A stretch of 64,000 nt of DNA from Saccharofermentans sp. (GTDB lineage: Bacteria > Bacillota > Clostridia > Saccharofermentanales > Saccharofermentanaceae), in contig JAILMW010000007.1 in the NCBI GenBank assembly GCA_024692235.1, positions 62,001-126,000 of the forward strand. Direction: 5' to 3'. The position numbers and the translations under genes were made by a program. The notes below the pieces were generated by a model, which saw only the letters and a program-made list of their open reading frames with translations, had not been told where the DNA came from and ran no database searches. Of the stretch, positions 19,823 to 28,704 are shown piece after piece. Within the stretch, counting starts at the first letter, position 1; every line of letters starts with the position of its first letter.

Positions 19823-20161
19823 ATGAAGAAGCTAAGAAAAGTAACTTCCATATTAAAAGATAACTCCGGCGAGTCCATAGTAGAAGTCCTCGTTGCATTT
19901 ACCGTGCTTTCCATTATGCTTCTTATCTTTGCTGAAGGTCTTCAGATGGCTACGAGAAATTCGGTCAATGCGGATAAGAGCCGTGACGGAGCAGATGCGG
20001 CTATGGCTACGGTACAAAACAGGATAGCTGCAGGAGAGCCTCTGGGTGTAGAAGGGCAGGAGATAGAACTTTCAAACAGCGGAGACGAAGTAACCGGTAT
20101 CGTTCCATATACATATACGGTAGACGGATATACATATGTTATCTATCAGGCGGATCCTTAA
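19823..20161 (+). CDS. Minor pilin, PilV/type II prepilin-like
   Basis: GESIVEVLVAFTVLSIMLLIFAEGLQMA: processing-site-like motif and hydrophobic helix. Confidence 0.7.
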   Translation: MKKLRKVTSILKDNSGESIVEVLVAFTVLSIMLLIFAEGLQMATRNSVNADKSRDGADAAMATVQNRIAAGEPLGVEGQEIELSNSGDEVTGIVPYTYTVDGYTYVIYQADP

Positions 20162-20162
20162 T

Positions 20163-20900
20163 ATGAGAAAGATGAAGTACAATAAGCGCTCCAAGAAGGG
20201 CATGACATTGGTGGAGATGATCGTCGCCATGGCTTTGACGTCGATATTTCTTGCTTCTTGTGTTGTTCTTATACTTCCCGTCGAAAGGATATATACGGAA
20301 GTTGATAACTCAAGCCGCGCTCAGCTTCTTGCAGATACGGTAGTTAATTCCTTAAGAGCAGAGTGCTCAGGTGCATACATAACATCTCCGACTGACGTTC
20401 GTGTCGTGACATCAGGCGCTTCCGGCACTATCGTTGATGAGTGTAATGCAGCTTACGGTAATACGCTTATAGTAAGGAAGACCGCTTCGTATTTTGCTAC
20501 GATATCCTCTAACTATAATCTTACTCAGACTCATAAGGATACCGTACTTGCTAATGATCCTTCTCCCGTTATGAATTCGACTACGAGCCGTTCCGTATAC
20601 AGGATGACCTTCGTATCAGATCCTCCGAGAAGTGATTCGGCTCACTACGGTCATCTTCATTACGGATATCTTAATGTCGGAGCTGCTTCGTCTGAAGCGG
20701 ATCCTTCTACTTGGGTTCCTTATGACTTTACTAACCCTCTTATAAGCGGCGCTTACGGAGATTTCCTTGTAGCAGTCGAATTCGGTTCCGTCGTTAACGG
20801 TACTGACGGTCTGCCTTCTTATGTCAATTGCACTGTTCGTATATTGAACAGTAATAACGATACAGTCTATTCGAGACAGACGGTTCTCTGCTTTACCTGA
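20163..20900 (+). CDS. Minor pilin, PilW-like prepilin
   Basis: KKGMTLVEMIVAMALTSIFLASCVVLI class III leader. Confidence 0.8.
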   Translation: MRKMKYNKRSKKGMTLVEMIVAMALTSIFLASCVVLILPVERIYTEVDNSSRAQLLADTVVNSLRAECSGAYITSPTDVRVVTSGASGTIVDECNAAYGNTLIVRKTASYFATISSNYNLTQTHKDTVLANDPSPVMNSTTSRSVYRMTFVSDPPRSDSAHYGHLHYGYLNVGAASSEADPSTWVPYDFTNPLISGAYGDFLVAVEFGSVVNGTDGLPSYVNCTVRILNSNNDTVYSRQTVLCFT

Positions 20901-20966
20901 TAACACACTCTTATCCGCTTTGTGGTAAAATAACCACAGTAGTAACGGGAGTGTGTTCTATTAATC

Positions 20967-21632
20967 ATGAAGAAGATCCTCATTGTAGAAGACGACAGTG
21001 ATAACAGGGAAGAACTCTCTGTTCTCTTATCTTGTTCAGGATATGAAGCGCAGTATACGGATAAGTTCGATAATGTTGTTGATACTATCGTCAAGAGTTC
21101 TCCGGATCTTGTTCTTCTTGATATCGATCTTCCCGGATCTGACGGTAAGGAGATCCTTAAGGATGTCCGTAAGAAGAGTAAAGTTCCCGTTATAATGGTG
21201 ACCGGAAGCCAGAGAGAAGCAGATGAGATATTCTCATTCGGATACGGTGCCGACGACTATGTAACAAAGCCCTATAATCCCACTTTGCTCCTTCTTCGAA
21301 TCAATAATATCTTCAAGAGGACTTCCGTCTCGGAAGATGCTATAGAGTATATGGGTCTTAAGATAAATCCCGTACGTAATACCGTGACCGATCCTTCCGG
21401 TAAAGAGTTAGTACTTACTAAGAACGAGAATCTTATCCTCTGTCATCTTATAGGTAAGAGAGGTTCTATCGTCAGTAGAGACGAGCTTATGGATCATCTG
21501 TGGAATAACAGCGAGTTCATAAATGACAATACTTTGACCGTTAATGTCAGCAGGCTTAGAGGCAAGCTTGAATCGGCAGGTGTATCTGACGCTATCGAGA
21601 CAAGGAAAGGCTTAGGATACGTACTGAGATAA
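20967..21632 (+). CDS. OmpR-family response regulator (BceR-like by context)
   Basis: MKKILIVEDDSDNREELSVLLS, LLDIDLPGSDG, winged-helix C-terminus. Confidence 0.92.
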   Translation: MKKILIVEDDSDNREELSVLLSCSGYEAQYTDKFDNVVDTIVKSSPDLVLLDIDLPGSDGKEILKDVRKKSKVPVIMVTGSQREADEIFSFGYGADDYVTKPYNPTLLLLRINNIFKRTSVSEDAIEYMGLKINPVRNTVTDPSGKELVLTKNENLILCHLIGKRGSIVSRDELMDHLWNNSEFINDNTLTVNVSRLRGKLESAGVSDAIETRKGLGYVLR

Positions 21633-21633
21633 T

Positions 21634-22704
21634 ATGAAGATCGGTATCTACTTTAAGGATAAGTTTTGTGCCCTTACTGCCGTATTACTTCTATGCATTT
21701 TCGTAAGTGCGGTACTTTGGTGCTTTAAGGTAGATATACACGCCATAGTTATTACTGTAGTTCTCATACTTTTTACATTCGGCTTCGATCTTATCATGGA
21801 GTTAAGGAGCAAGAAGAGGTTCCTTGATGCTCTTTATGATAATGCCCATAATATCGACAAGGCATATCTTGTTCTGGAGACCATAACTGAGCCTTCATCT
21901 TCTGAAGGCAAGTTCATCTATGAGCTTCTTTTACATATCAACACTTCGATGGCAGAAGAAGTCAAGAACATAAAGAAGGAATCTTCAGAGTTCAGGGATT
22001 ATATAGAGCTTTGGATACATGAGGTCAAGCTTCCTTTATCAGCCATGAACTTAAAGCTTACTAACCTTATAAGGAAGGAACTTGATAAAGGAGACGAAGA
22101 GTCTGCAGCCAGGATATCAGATTACCGTAAGCTTATGTCTTTGATCCATGTGACACAAGGTTACTTAGAGCAGATCATGTACTATTCAAGGCTTGAGGTG
22201 TCCTCTAAGGATTATCATCTTACGGCCGTGTCCGTTAATTCCATAATCAAGGAAGTAGCAGTCAAGAACCGAGAGAGCATAACAGATAAAGATGTGACAT
22301 TGAACGCTGAGCCTATATCTTCCGACGTCAATGTCATAACAGACGATAAATGGATGATATTTATCCTCGGGCAGCTTATATCTAACAGCCTTAAGTATAA
22401 ACGAGATCCTGATTCTGTAATTGACCTTAAGGCGATAAGGCCGTCTGATAATACCGTAGAGATCAAGGTTCGTGATAACGGTATAGGAATTCCTGCATCA
22501 GATCTTGATAAGGTATTTGAGAAGAGCTTTACGGGAGAGAACGGCAGATTATTCAGTGAGTCTACCGGTATGGGGCTTTATATCGTAAAGACATTATGTG
22601 ACAGGCTCGGTCACGATGTCCGTATCGATTCTGTTCAGGGGCAGTGGACCGAAGTTACCATATCTATCGGTATCAACGATTATCTTGAAGCTGCCGTTAA
22701 GTGA
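21634..22704 (+). CDS. Intramembrane-sensing histidine kinase (BceS-like)
   Basis: Two closely spaced TMs, WIHEVKLPLSAMNLKL H-box, DNGIGIPASDLDKVFEKSFTG. Confidence 0.9.
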   Translation: MKIGIYFKDKFCALTAVLLLCIFVSAVLWCFKVDIHAIVITVVLILFTFGFDLIMELRSKKRFLDALYDNAHNIDKAYLVLETITEPSSSEGKFIYELLLHINTSMAEEVKNIKKESSEFRDYIELWIHEVKLPLSAMNLKLTNLIRKELDKGDEESAARISDYRKLMSLIHVTQGYLEQIMYYSRLEVSSKDYHLTAVSVNSIIKEVAVKNRESITDKDVTLNAEPISSDVNVITDDKWMIFILGQLISNSLKYKRDPDSVIDLKAIRPSDNTVEIKVRDNGIGIPASDLDKVFEKSFTGENGRLFSESTGMGLYIVKTLCDRLGHDVRIDSVQGQWTEVTISIGINDYLEAAVK

Positions 22705-22800
22705 CGGTAATGTCACCATTTGTAATATTAGATTCACGACCGGTTCCCTAATTATCAGTTATAGTTAACGTACGTTATGAGTTCGTGTGTGTTGAACTTA
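22701..22800 (+). promoter_or_regulatory. Regulatory module 1: GTGAC-N6-GTCACC box, TAACGTACGTTA palindrome, leader hairpin
   Basis: GTGACggtaatGTCACC 22701-22717; TAACGTACGTTA 22766-22777; TGAGTTC-gtgtgtgtt-GAACTTA 22778-22800. Confidence 0.7.
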
Positions 22801-22834
22801 ATTACCCTCAGGATTAGGGATGGGTTAAAGTCAG

Positions 22835-22880
22835 GGTCTTCCTTTGTCATTTATACTGACGAGGGAAGATCTTTGCTTTT
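22835..22880 (+). terminator. Hairpin plus T-rich tract between the two regulatory modules (terminator or attenuator)
   Basis: TCTTCCTTTGTCA-tttatac-TGACGAGGGAAGA, 13-bp stem with two G-U pairs, followed by TCTTTGCTTTTG. Confidence 0.65.
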
Positions 22881-22898
22881 GTCTCCCGGTTTCTCAGA

Positions 22899-22993
22899 GT
22901 GACAAAAACGTCACCTTAAGTTATATTCAAATTAGGACAACCCCTTTTCTTTAATGGTAAGTTAACGTACGTTACAAGTGAGTGTTCTTGTAA
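22899..22993 (+). promoter_or_regulatory. Regulatory module 2 (copy of module 1) upstream of the transporter genes
   Basis: GTGACaaaaacGTCACC 22899-22915; TAACGTACGTTA 22963-22974; TTACAAG-tgagtgtt-CTTGTAA 22972-22993. Confidence 0.7.
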
Positions 22994-23011
22994 ACATCAG
23001 AGGGAAAGGGT

Positions 23012-23230
23012 ATGGAAATGAGTAAGAGTATAATTGGTCTTGTAATAGCAACAGCAGGAGTTATAGTTGCAGCCTTAGGTACGATGATACGTTTTGTGTC
23101 GACAGGTATGTTGAACGGAGCAGGGATCATAGTTATCGCATTAAGCTGTATCTTAGCCGTTTATAATCTTATCTGTTGCAGGAGTACGAGGGTCGGATCA
23201 ACTGTCTGTGAAAGAGATACTGAGACTTGA
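23012..23230 (+). CDS. 72-aa two-TM small membrane protein
   Basis: RBS GAGGGAAAGGGT; two hydrophobic helices; overlaps the downstream ATPase start. Confidence 0.65.
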   Translation: MEMSKSIIGLVIATAGVIVAALGTMIRFVSTGMLNGAGIIVIALSCILAVYNLICCRSTRVGSTVCERDTET

Positions 23231-23975
23231 TAATGTAGAGAAGTATTACGGAAGAGGATCTTCTCTTACCAAAGCCGTTGACGGTATATCCTTTTCCGTC
23301 AGCGAGGGCGATTTTGTCGTAATCATGGGTCCTTCGGGCTGTGGCAAGACAACTGTACTTAACTGTATCTCATCTATAGATGACGTCACGTCAGGTAAAG
23401 TCTATCTTGAAGGTGAAGATCTTACCGGAGTATCACGTAAATTCAGGAGTATCATAAGACGAGATAAGCTCGGTATAGTACTTCAGGACTATAACCTTCT
23501 TAATAATCTTACTGTCTACGAGAATATCTCTCTTGCCATGTCCATAAAGGGGATGAGGGTCCGTAAGGATGACCCTGCCATCTTAAAGCTTGCCGAAGAA
23601 CTTGATATAAAAGATCTTCTGGAGAGATTTCCTGATCAGTTAAGTAACGGTCAGAGACAAAGAGCAGCTACTGTAAGAGCGCTTGTCACATCGCCTTCGA
23701 TCCTTCTTGCAGATGAACCTACCGGAGCTCTTGATTCCGAGTCATCATCGAAGCTCTTATCTAAGCTCTTCTATCTTAATTCTCATGACGGAGTCACCGT
23801 TCTTATGGTCACCCATGACGTATTTGCCGCATCTTACGGTAACAGAGTGCTGTTCATGAAGGATGGTATGATTTTCCACGAGCTTAACAGAGGCGATAAG
23901 ACCAGAAAGGAATTCTTTGACGAGATCGTCAGTATCTATTCCTTGTCGGGAAGAAGGAACATCAGTGCCGATTGA
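23208..23975 (+). CDS. ABC transporter ATPase (BceA/MacB type)
   Basis: GPSGCGKTTVLN, LSNGQRQRAATVRAL, LLADEPTGALD; GTG start. Confidence 0.93.
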   Translation: MKEILRLDNVEKYYGRGSSLTKAVDGISFSVSEGDFVVIMGPSGCGKTTVLNCISSIDDVTSGKVYLEGEDLTGVSRKFRSIIRRDKLGIVLQDYNLLNNLTVYENISLAMSIKGMRVRKDDPAILKLAEELDIKDLLERFPDQLSNGQRQRAATVRALVTSPSILLADEPTGALDSESSSKLLSKLFYLNSHDGVTVLMVTHDVFAASYGNRVLFMKDGMIFHELNRGDKTRKEFFDEIVSIYSLSGRRNISAD

Positions 23976-25908
23976 GATAATAATCCGTAATATCAAAAGA
24001 TCGATAAATGATTACAGGGTATATTTCTATACTCTGATGATCTTCTCTATGATCTTCTATGTATTTAATGCCGTAGGAGACGATATATCAGGAAGAAGCT
24101 TCAATATCGGTAAGATAAATATATTCGTCTCCCTGATATTCTCTCTGCTGCTTTTATATGCCAATCACTTCATGATAAGGCAGAGAAGACCTGAGTTCAT
24201 GAACCTGGCGCTCTTGGGAATGAGCTTCAGGGATATTACCCTGGTATTATGTCTTGAGACTATCGTTGTTATACTGCTGTCTCTGATCCTCGGTCTTACA
24301 AGCGGGATCTTCGTCTCTCAGCTTGTTAATCTCTTCCTCAGGTATTATCTTTACGGTTCCGCAGAAGGTTACATATTCAGTTTGTCATCTTCCGCATTTC
24401 TCGGAATTATAAAGTTATACGGCATAGTCATATTCTTTCTTTGTGCATTCAATTCCTTGTCTGTAGGAAGGATAAAGATGCATCTTCTGCTTCGAGAAGA
24501 CTATGTAAGGAGCAAGAGGATAACGCAGATAGGATATGCCCGCCCTACGATCTATCTGTTGCTCTCGTTGATCATTGTCTTTATCAACAGACGGCTTCTT
24601 GTAGACCGCCTTGATTCTTTATCTGTCTTTGTTCTGATATTAACTTTTGTATTGTCGGTAATATCTATCCTTCTGATGATTCGTTCTGCTTTCCTGTTCT
24701 TAAGTGCATTCGCATCATCCGAGAAAGGATATAAGTATGTCTTCGAAGTAAGGTTCATAACAGATAACGGTAATGAGCTTACGTACCTTATGACAGCGGT
24801 AAGCGTTACTATCCTTATATCTTTTGTTCTTGTAGCAGGTTCCTTCGGTATTATCAATAACTTAAGAAAACTGTCTATAGAAGATATGCCATGCGATCTC
24901 ATGATAGAAGGTCCCGGGGATGTCTTATCAGAACTTGAAGATAACGGCATAGTTATATCCGATCATCTCTCTTCCTGGGAACAGGCTTATATCTATAATG
25001 ATCCCGATATAACTTATACAAGTATGTTCCTTGATCGTTCTCTTCTTACTGACAGGTATTACTATCTTGAACCCGAGCAATGCATAGATATTATGTCAGT
25101 ATCTGATTACAACAGATTAACGGTTATATATGATAATGATCCCGTTGTGCTTGACGAAGACGAGTTCCTTCTTACATCAGATCTTCCGTCCTTTAAGAAA
25201 GCTTATGATGAATCCTTGTCGTCGCATAATAAGATGATGATAAACGGGTATGAACTTAAGAGTATATCTTCGTCGTGCGTTGATGCGACTGTTTATCTTA
25301 ACCTTTCAAAGTCCAATGCCGGACTTCTTATAGTCCCCGATAAGGTGGTATCTTCCTGCACACCTAAGGGCAGTATCCTTCTGGGTGAACATATCTTAGA
25401 TAAAGCCGAAGAAGATCTTGATTCTCTTACCATAGAAAGACTGGTTCCTCACGGGTATCACATAGAGACGGCGTCGATGATAAAGGATGATTACAGAAGG
25501 CTTACCATTGATACTATGTATGTTTGCCTTTATACATCTTCGGTATTTATTATATGCTCCATGGCTGTCTTATCCTTCAAGGAGATGATAACGATAGGAA
25601 GAAGATCTTCTATGCTAAAGTCATTAACGTTGATGGGATTTCCCGATGAAGAGATAAGAAGATACTTCGTGTGTCATATAACTACTATCTTTTCATGTAC
25701 CGCGATAGCATCTTATATCCATTCCGGCTATCTTATCAGGGTCATAAACAGATTCGTAGAGACCGTCGGAACCTTCGATATTCCTTTAAGCTATACGGTA
25801 TATTCCGCATTTCTCTTTCCGTTTCTTATCGCATTTGCGGTCTTAACTTACAAGACATCATCAGATCTTTGCTTCAGGGTCAGAAGTAATTCTTACGGTA
25901 AGTATTGA
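23965..25908 (+). CDS. BceB-like FtsX-family ABC permease with large extracytoplasmic domain
   Basis: About 10 predicted TMs with a roughly 200-aa loop; GTG 23965 overlaps the ATPase end. Confidence 0.85.
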   Translation: MPIEIIIRNIKRSINDYRVYFYTLMIFSMIFYVFNAVGDDISGRSFNIGKINIFVSLIFSLLLLYANHFMIRQRRPEFMNLALLGMSFRDITLVLCLETIVVILLSLILGLTSGIFVSQLVNLFLRYYLYGSAEGYIFSLSSSAFLGIIKLYGIVIFFLCAFNSLSVGRIKMHLLLREDYVRSKRITQIGYARPTIYLLLSLIIVFINRRLLVDRLDSLSVFVLILTFVLSVISILLMIRSAFLFLSAFASSEKGYKYVFEVRFITDNGNELTYLMTAVSVTILISFVLVAGSFGIINNLRKLSIEDMPCDLMIEGPGDVLSELEDNGIVISDHLSSWEQAYIYNDPDITYTSMFLDRSLLTDRYYYLEPEQCIDIMSVSDYNRLTVIYDNDPVVLDEDEFLLTSDLPSFKKAYDESLSSHNKMMINGYELKSISSSCVDATVYLNLSKSNAGLLIVPDKVVSSCTPKGSILLGEHILDKAEEDLDSLTIERLVPHGYHIETASMIKDDYRRLTIDTMYVCLYTSSVFIICSMAVLSFKEMITIGRRSSMLKSLTLMGFPDEEIRRYFVCHITTIFSCTAIASYIHSGYLIRVINRFVETVGTFDIPLSYTVYSAFLFPFLIAFAVLTYKTSSDLCFRVRSNSYGKY

Positions 25909-25934
25909 CCGATATTACAAGTTTCTTATTATGC

Positions 25935-25946
25935 TATAATCAAGGC
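25935..25946 (+). promoter_or_regulatory. Extended -10 promoter immediately before a response-regulator ATG
   Basis: TGCTATAAT ending at 25940, six bases, then ATG at 25947. Confidence 0.6.
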
Positions 25947-26639
25947 ATGAGATATGATTGCCTGATAATAGATGATGAGAAGGAACTTGCGGATAATACC
26001 CGTGATTACTTTAACCTCTTTGATGTCTCTTCCTATTCGGTATACGGAAGGGATGAGGCTATTGAGTTTCTTAAGGACAACGAAGCTTCTCTTATCCTTC
26101 TTGATATCAACTTAGGAGACGGAAGCGGTTTTGAGCTTTGTAAGAAGATAAGGGAAGAAATGGATATCCCGATACTTTTTATATCTGCCAGAAATACCGA
26201 TGATGATAAGCTTATAGCTCTTAACATAGGCGGTGACGATTATATAGAAAAGCCCTATTCCATGGGTGTTATCTTAGCTAAGGTCAAGGTTTTCCTCAAA
26301 AGGTTCGGTAAAGTATCTTCTGACACTTCCGGTATATACAAAGACTCCCGTATCAGTGTCGACAAGATAAATAAGACTTTAACGGTGGAAGGCACTCCCA
26401 AGAAGCTTACGAGTCTTGAGTTCACGCTCCTTTCGTATCTTACGGATAATCCCGGGCGTCTTATCACGAAGAAGGAGCTTTTTGACAACGTATGGAAAGA
26501 TAAGTTCACTTCAGACGGTACTTTGAATGTACATATAAGAAAACTCAGGGAAGCTATCGAGAAGGATCCGCAGGAACCGTCCTATATCGTTACCGTATGG
26601 AAGGAAGGATATAAGTTCATTCCGGAGAAGATCAGATGA
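25947..26639 (+). CDS. OmpR-family response regulator
   Basis: MRYDCLIIDDEKELADNTRDYFNLF, LLDINLGDGSGFELCKKIRE, winged helix. Confidence 0.92.
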   Translation: MRYDCLIIDDEKELADNTRDYFNLFDVSSYSVYGRDEAIEFLKDNEASLILLDINLGDGSGFELCKKIREEMDIPILFISARNTDDDKLIALNIGGDDYIEKPYSMGVILAKVKVFLKRFGKVSSDTSGIYKDSRISVDKINKTLTVEGTPKKLTSLEFTLLSYLTDNPGRLITKKELFDNVWKDKFTSDGTLNVHIRKLREAIEKDPQEPSYIVTVWKEGYKFIPEKIR

Positions 26640-27883
26640 AGATCACAAGATATATCGTAGCTCTTGTGATCACGTTTATCCTTGAAGCAGTATTATGCGT
26701 CTTTTTCCTCGGGCAGTTAAAGACCGACTACAACGATCCCGTTAAGATAAACGAGTGCCTCAAAAGCGTTGAGACCAATTTCCCTGATGAGTCTTCTTAT
26801 ATAACATCGGTCGACTACACCGTATTATCTTCCGAAGGAGAATTATTATTTGCTACAAGAAGCGGCCTTGCATCTTCAGTTAATGACGCTGTTAAGAATA
26901 ACGATACTATCCTGGATGTAGAATTAAGCGGAGATCATGGCAAGATCATAATCCATAACGATACTAAAGCGATGCTGACTTCTTCCAAGAAGAATATCAC
27001 CATTACGGTCGTCTCCATGACTGCGGTTCAGCTTACAGTTATCTTTTTGTACTTAACATACCTTAGAAATAACATTACAAAGCCGTTTAAGAACATGAAC
27101 GATTTTGCCTACAGGGTAGCTGAAGGTGACCTGGACGTTCCTTTGTATATGGATAAGAAGCATGTTTTCGGCAATTTCACGGAAGCTTTTGACATAATGA
27201 GGACTGAGCTTAAGAAAGCTCGAAATGCAGAGAAAAAGGCAAGCGACGACAAAAAGGAGATAGTAGCAAAGCTTTCTCATGACATTAAGACCCCCATAGC
27301 TTCCATCAAGTCAACGTCGGAGATAGGATATGAACTCTCATCCGACGAGAAGATAAAAGACTACTTTAATCTTATAAACGTTAAAAGTGACCAGATAACT
27401 CTTCTTGTGGATAATCTCTTTAATTCAAGCGTCAATGATGTTATAGAGATCCCGGTGGAGCCTTCGTCTTACGACAGCTCTATCCTTGAAGATATGATAA
27501 GAAGCGCAGATCACCTTAATAAAGCTACGGTACCTTCTATACCTTCTTGTACCATCTATGCGGATAAGGTAAGACTTCAGCAGGCTTTTGATAATATCTT
27601 CATGAACTCATATAAGTATGCGAATACGCCTATTACCGTAGATGCTTTACTGGATAAAGATCATCTTAAGATAATGATAGGAGATACGGGCCCGGGCGTC
27701 ACTGAAGAGGAATTACCGCTTCTTAAGAATAAATACGAGAGAGGATCTAATGCTTCAGATAAGGATGGCGCGGGATTAGGACTATATCTTACGAATTATT
27801 ATATGGAGCGTATGGAAGGTAAGCTTATATTGAATAATAAGGATCAAGGTTTTGAGGCAACTCTTTATTTAAGAACTATTTAA
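26636..27883 (+). CDS. HAMP-containing sensor histidine kinase
   Basis: KLSHDIKTPIASIKSTSEI, HAMP-like region, GDTGPGVTEEEL, GAGLGLYLTNYYME. Confidence 0.92.
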   Translation: MKITRYIVALVITFILEAVLCVFFLGQLKTDYNDPVKINECLKSVETNFPDESSYITSVDYTVLSSEGELLFATRSGLASSVNDAVKNNDTILDVELSGDHGKIIIHNDTKAMLTSSKKNITITVVSMTAVQLTVIFLYLTYLRNNITKPFKNMNDFAYRVAEGDLDVPLYMDKKHVFGNFTEAFDIMRTELKKARNAEKKASDDKKEIVAKLSHDIKTPIASIKSTSEIGYELSSDEKIKDYFNLINVKSDQITLLVDNLFNSSVNDVIEIPVEPSSYDSSILEDMIRSADHLNKATVPSIPSCTIYADKVRLQQAFDNIFMNSYKYANTPITVDALLDKDHLKIMIGDTGPGVTEEELPLLKNKYERGSNASDKDGAGLGLYLTNYYMERMEGKLILNNKDQGFEATLYLRTI

Positions 27884-27945
27884 GGGTTCTTTAAAGGCAC
27901 TTAAGGGTCATAGAACTAAGATGGTGTCATAAGGAGGAGATAATA

Positions 27946-28701
27946 ATGAAAAACATCATTGAGACTTCAAAACTTTGCAAGACATATTCATCGAACGGCG
28001 TGCAGCAGCATGTGCTTCGTAATATCGATCTTGAGATCAAAGAGGGTGACTTTACAGTGCTTATGGGACCTTCAGGTGCCGGTAAGTCAACGCTTCTTTA
28101 TTCGCTGTCGGGTATGGATAAGCCCAGCCTTGGAAAGATCACTTTCTGTGAGACTGATATCACCGATATGAATTCCGATCAGCTTGCAGTATTCAGAAGG
28201 AAGCATTGCGGATTTGTATTCCAGCAGACATATCTTGTAGATTCCATGAGTATCATGGATAACGTATTATCCGCAGGTTTTCTTATAAGTAATGACAGGA
28301 AAGAAGTAATAAGCAAAGCCCGTGAGATATTAAAGTCTGTAGATCTTACAGGAGAGTTGTGGGATAAGTTCCCGTCTCAGGTATCAGGCGGTGAAGCACA
28401 AAGAGCAGGCATCGCCAGAGCTCTTATCAACAGACCCGCCATGCTTTTTGCAGACGAACCCACGGGTGCTCTCAACTCGAAGACAGGGAAAGATGTATTG
28501 GATGCGCTTACTAAGTTTAATGTTGAAGGACAGTCGATCGTTATGGTCACTCATGACATCGTAAGTGCAAGAAGAGGTAACAGGATCTTATATCTTAAGG
28601 ATGGCGAGATCGCAGGTGAACTTGACCTGGGAAGATATATCTCAGGCGATAAGGAGAGGCATAACGCTCTTCGAGATTTCTTAGGCGGAATGGGGTGGTG
28701 A
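27946..28701 (+). CDS. ABC transporter ATPase (MacB/LolD type)
   Basis: GPSGAGKSTLLYSLSGMDKPSLG, VSGGEAQRAGIARALINRPAMLFADEPTGALN. Confidence 0.94.
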   Translation: MKNIIETSKLCKTYSSNGVQQHVLRNIDLEIKEGDFTVLMGPSGAGKSTLLYSLSGMDKPSLGKITFCETDITDMNSDQLAVFRRKHCGFVFQQTYLVDSMSIMDNVLSAGFLISNDRKEVISKAREILKSVDLTGELWDKFPSQVSGGEAQRAGIARALINRPAMLFADEPTGALNSKTGKDVLDALTKFNVEGQSIVMVTHDIVSARRGNRILYLKDGEIAGELDLGRYISGDKERHNALRDFLGGMGW

Positions 28702-28704
28702 TCC

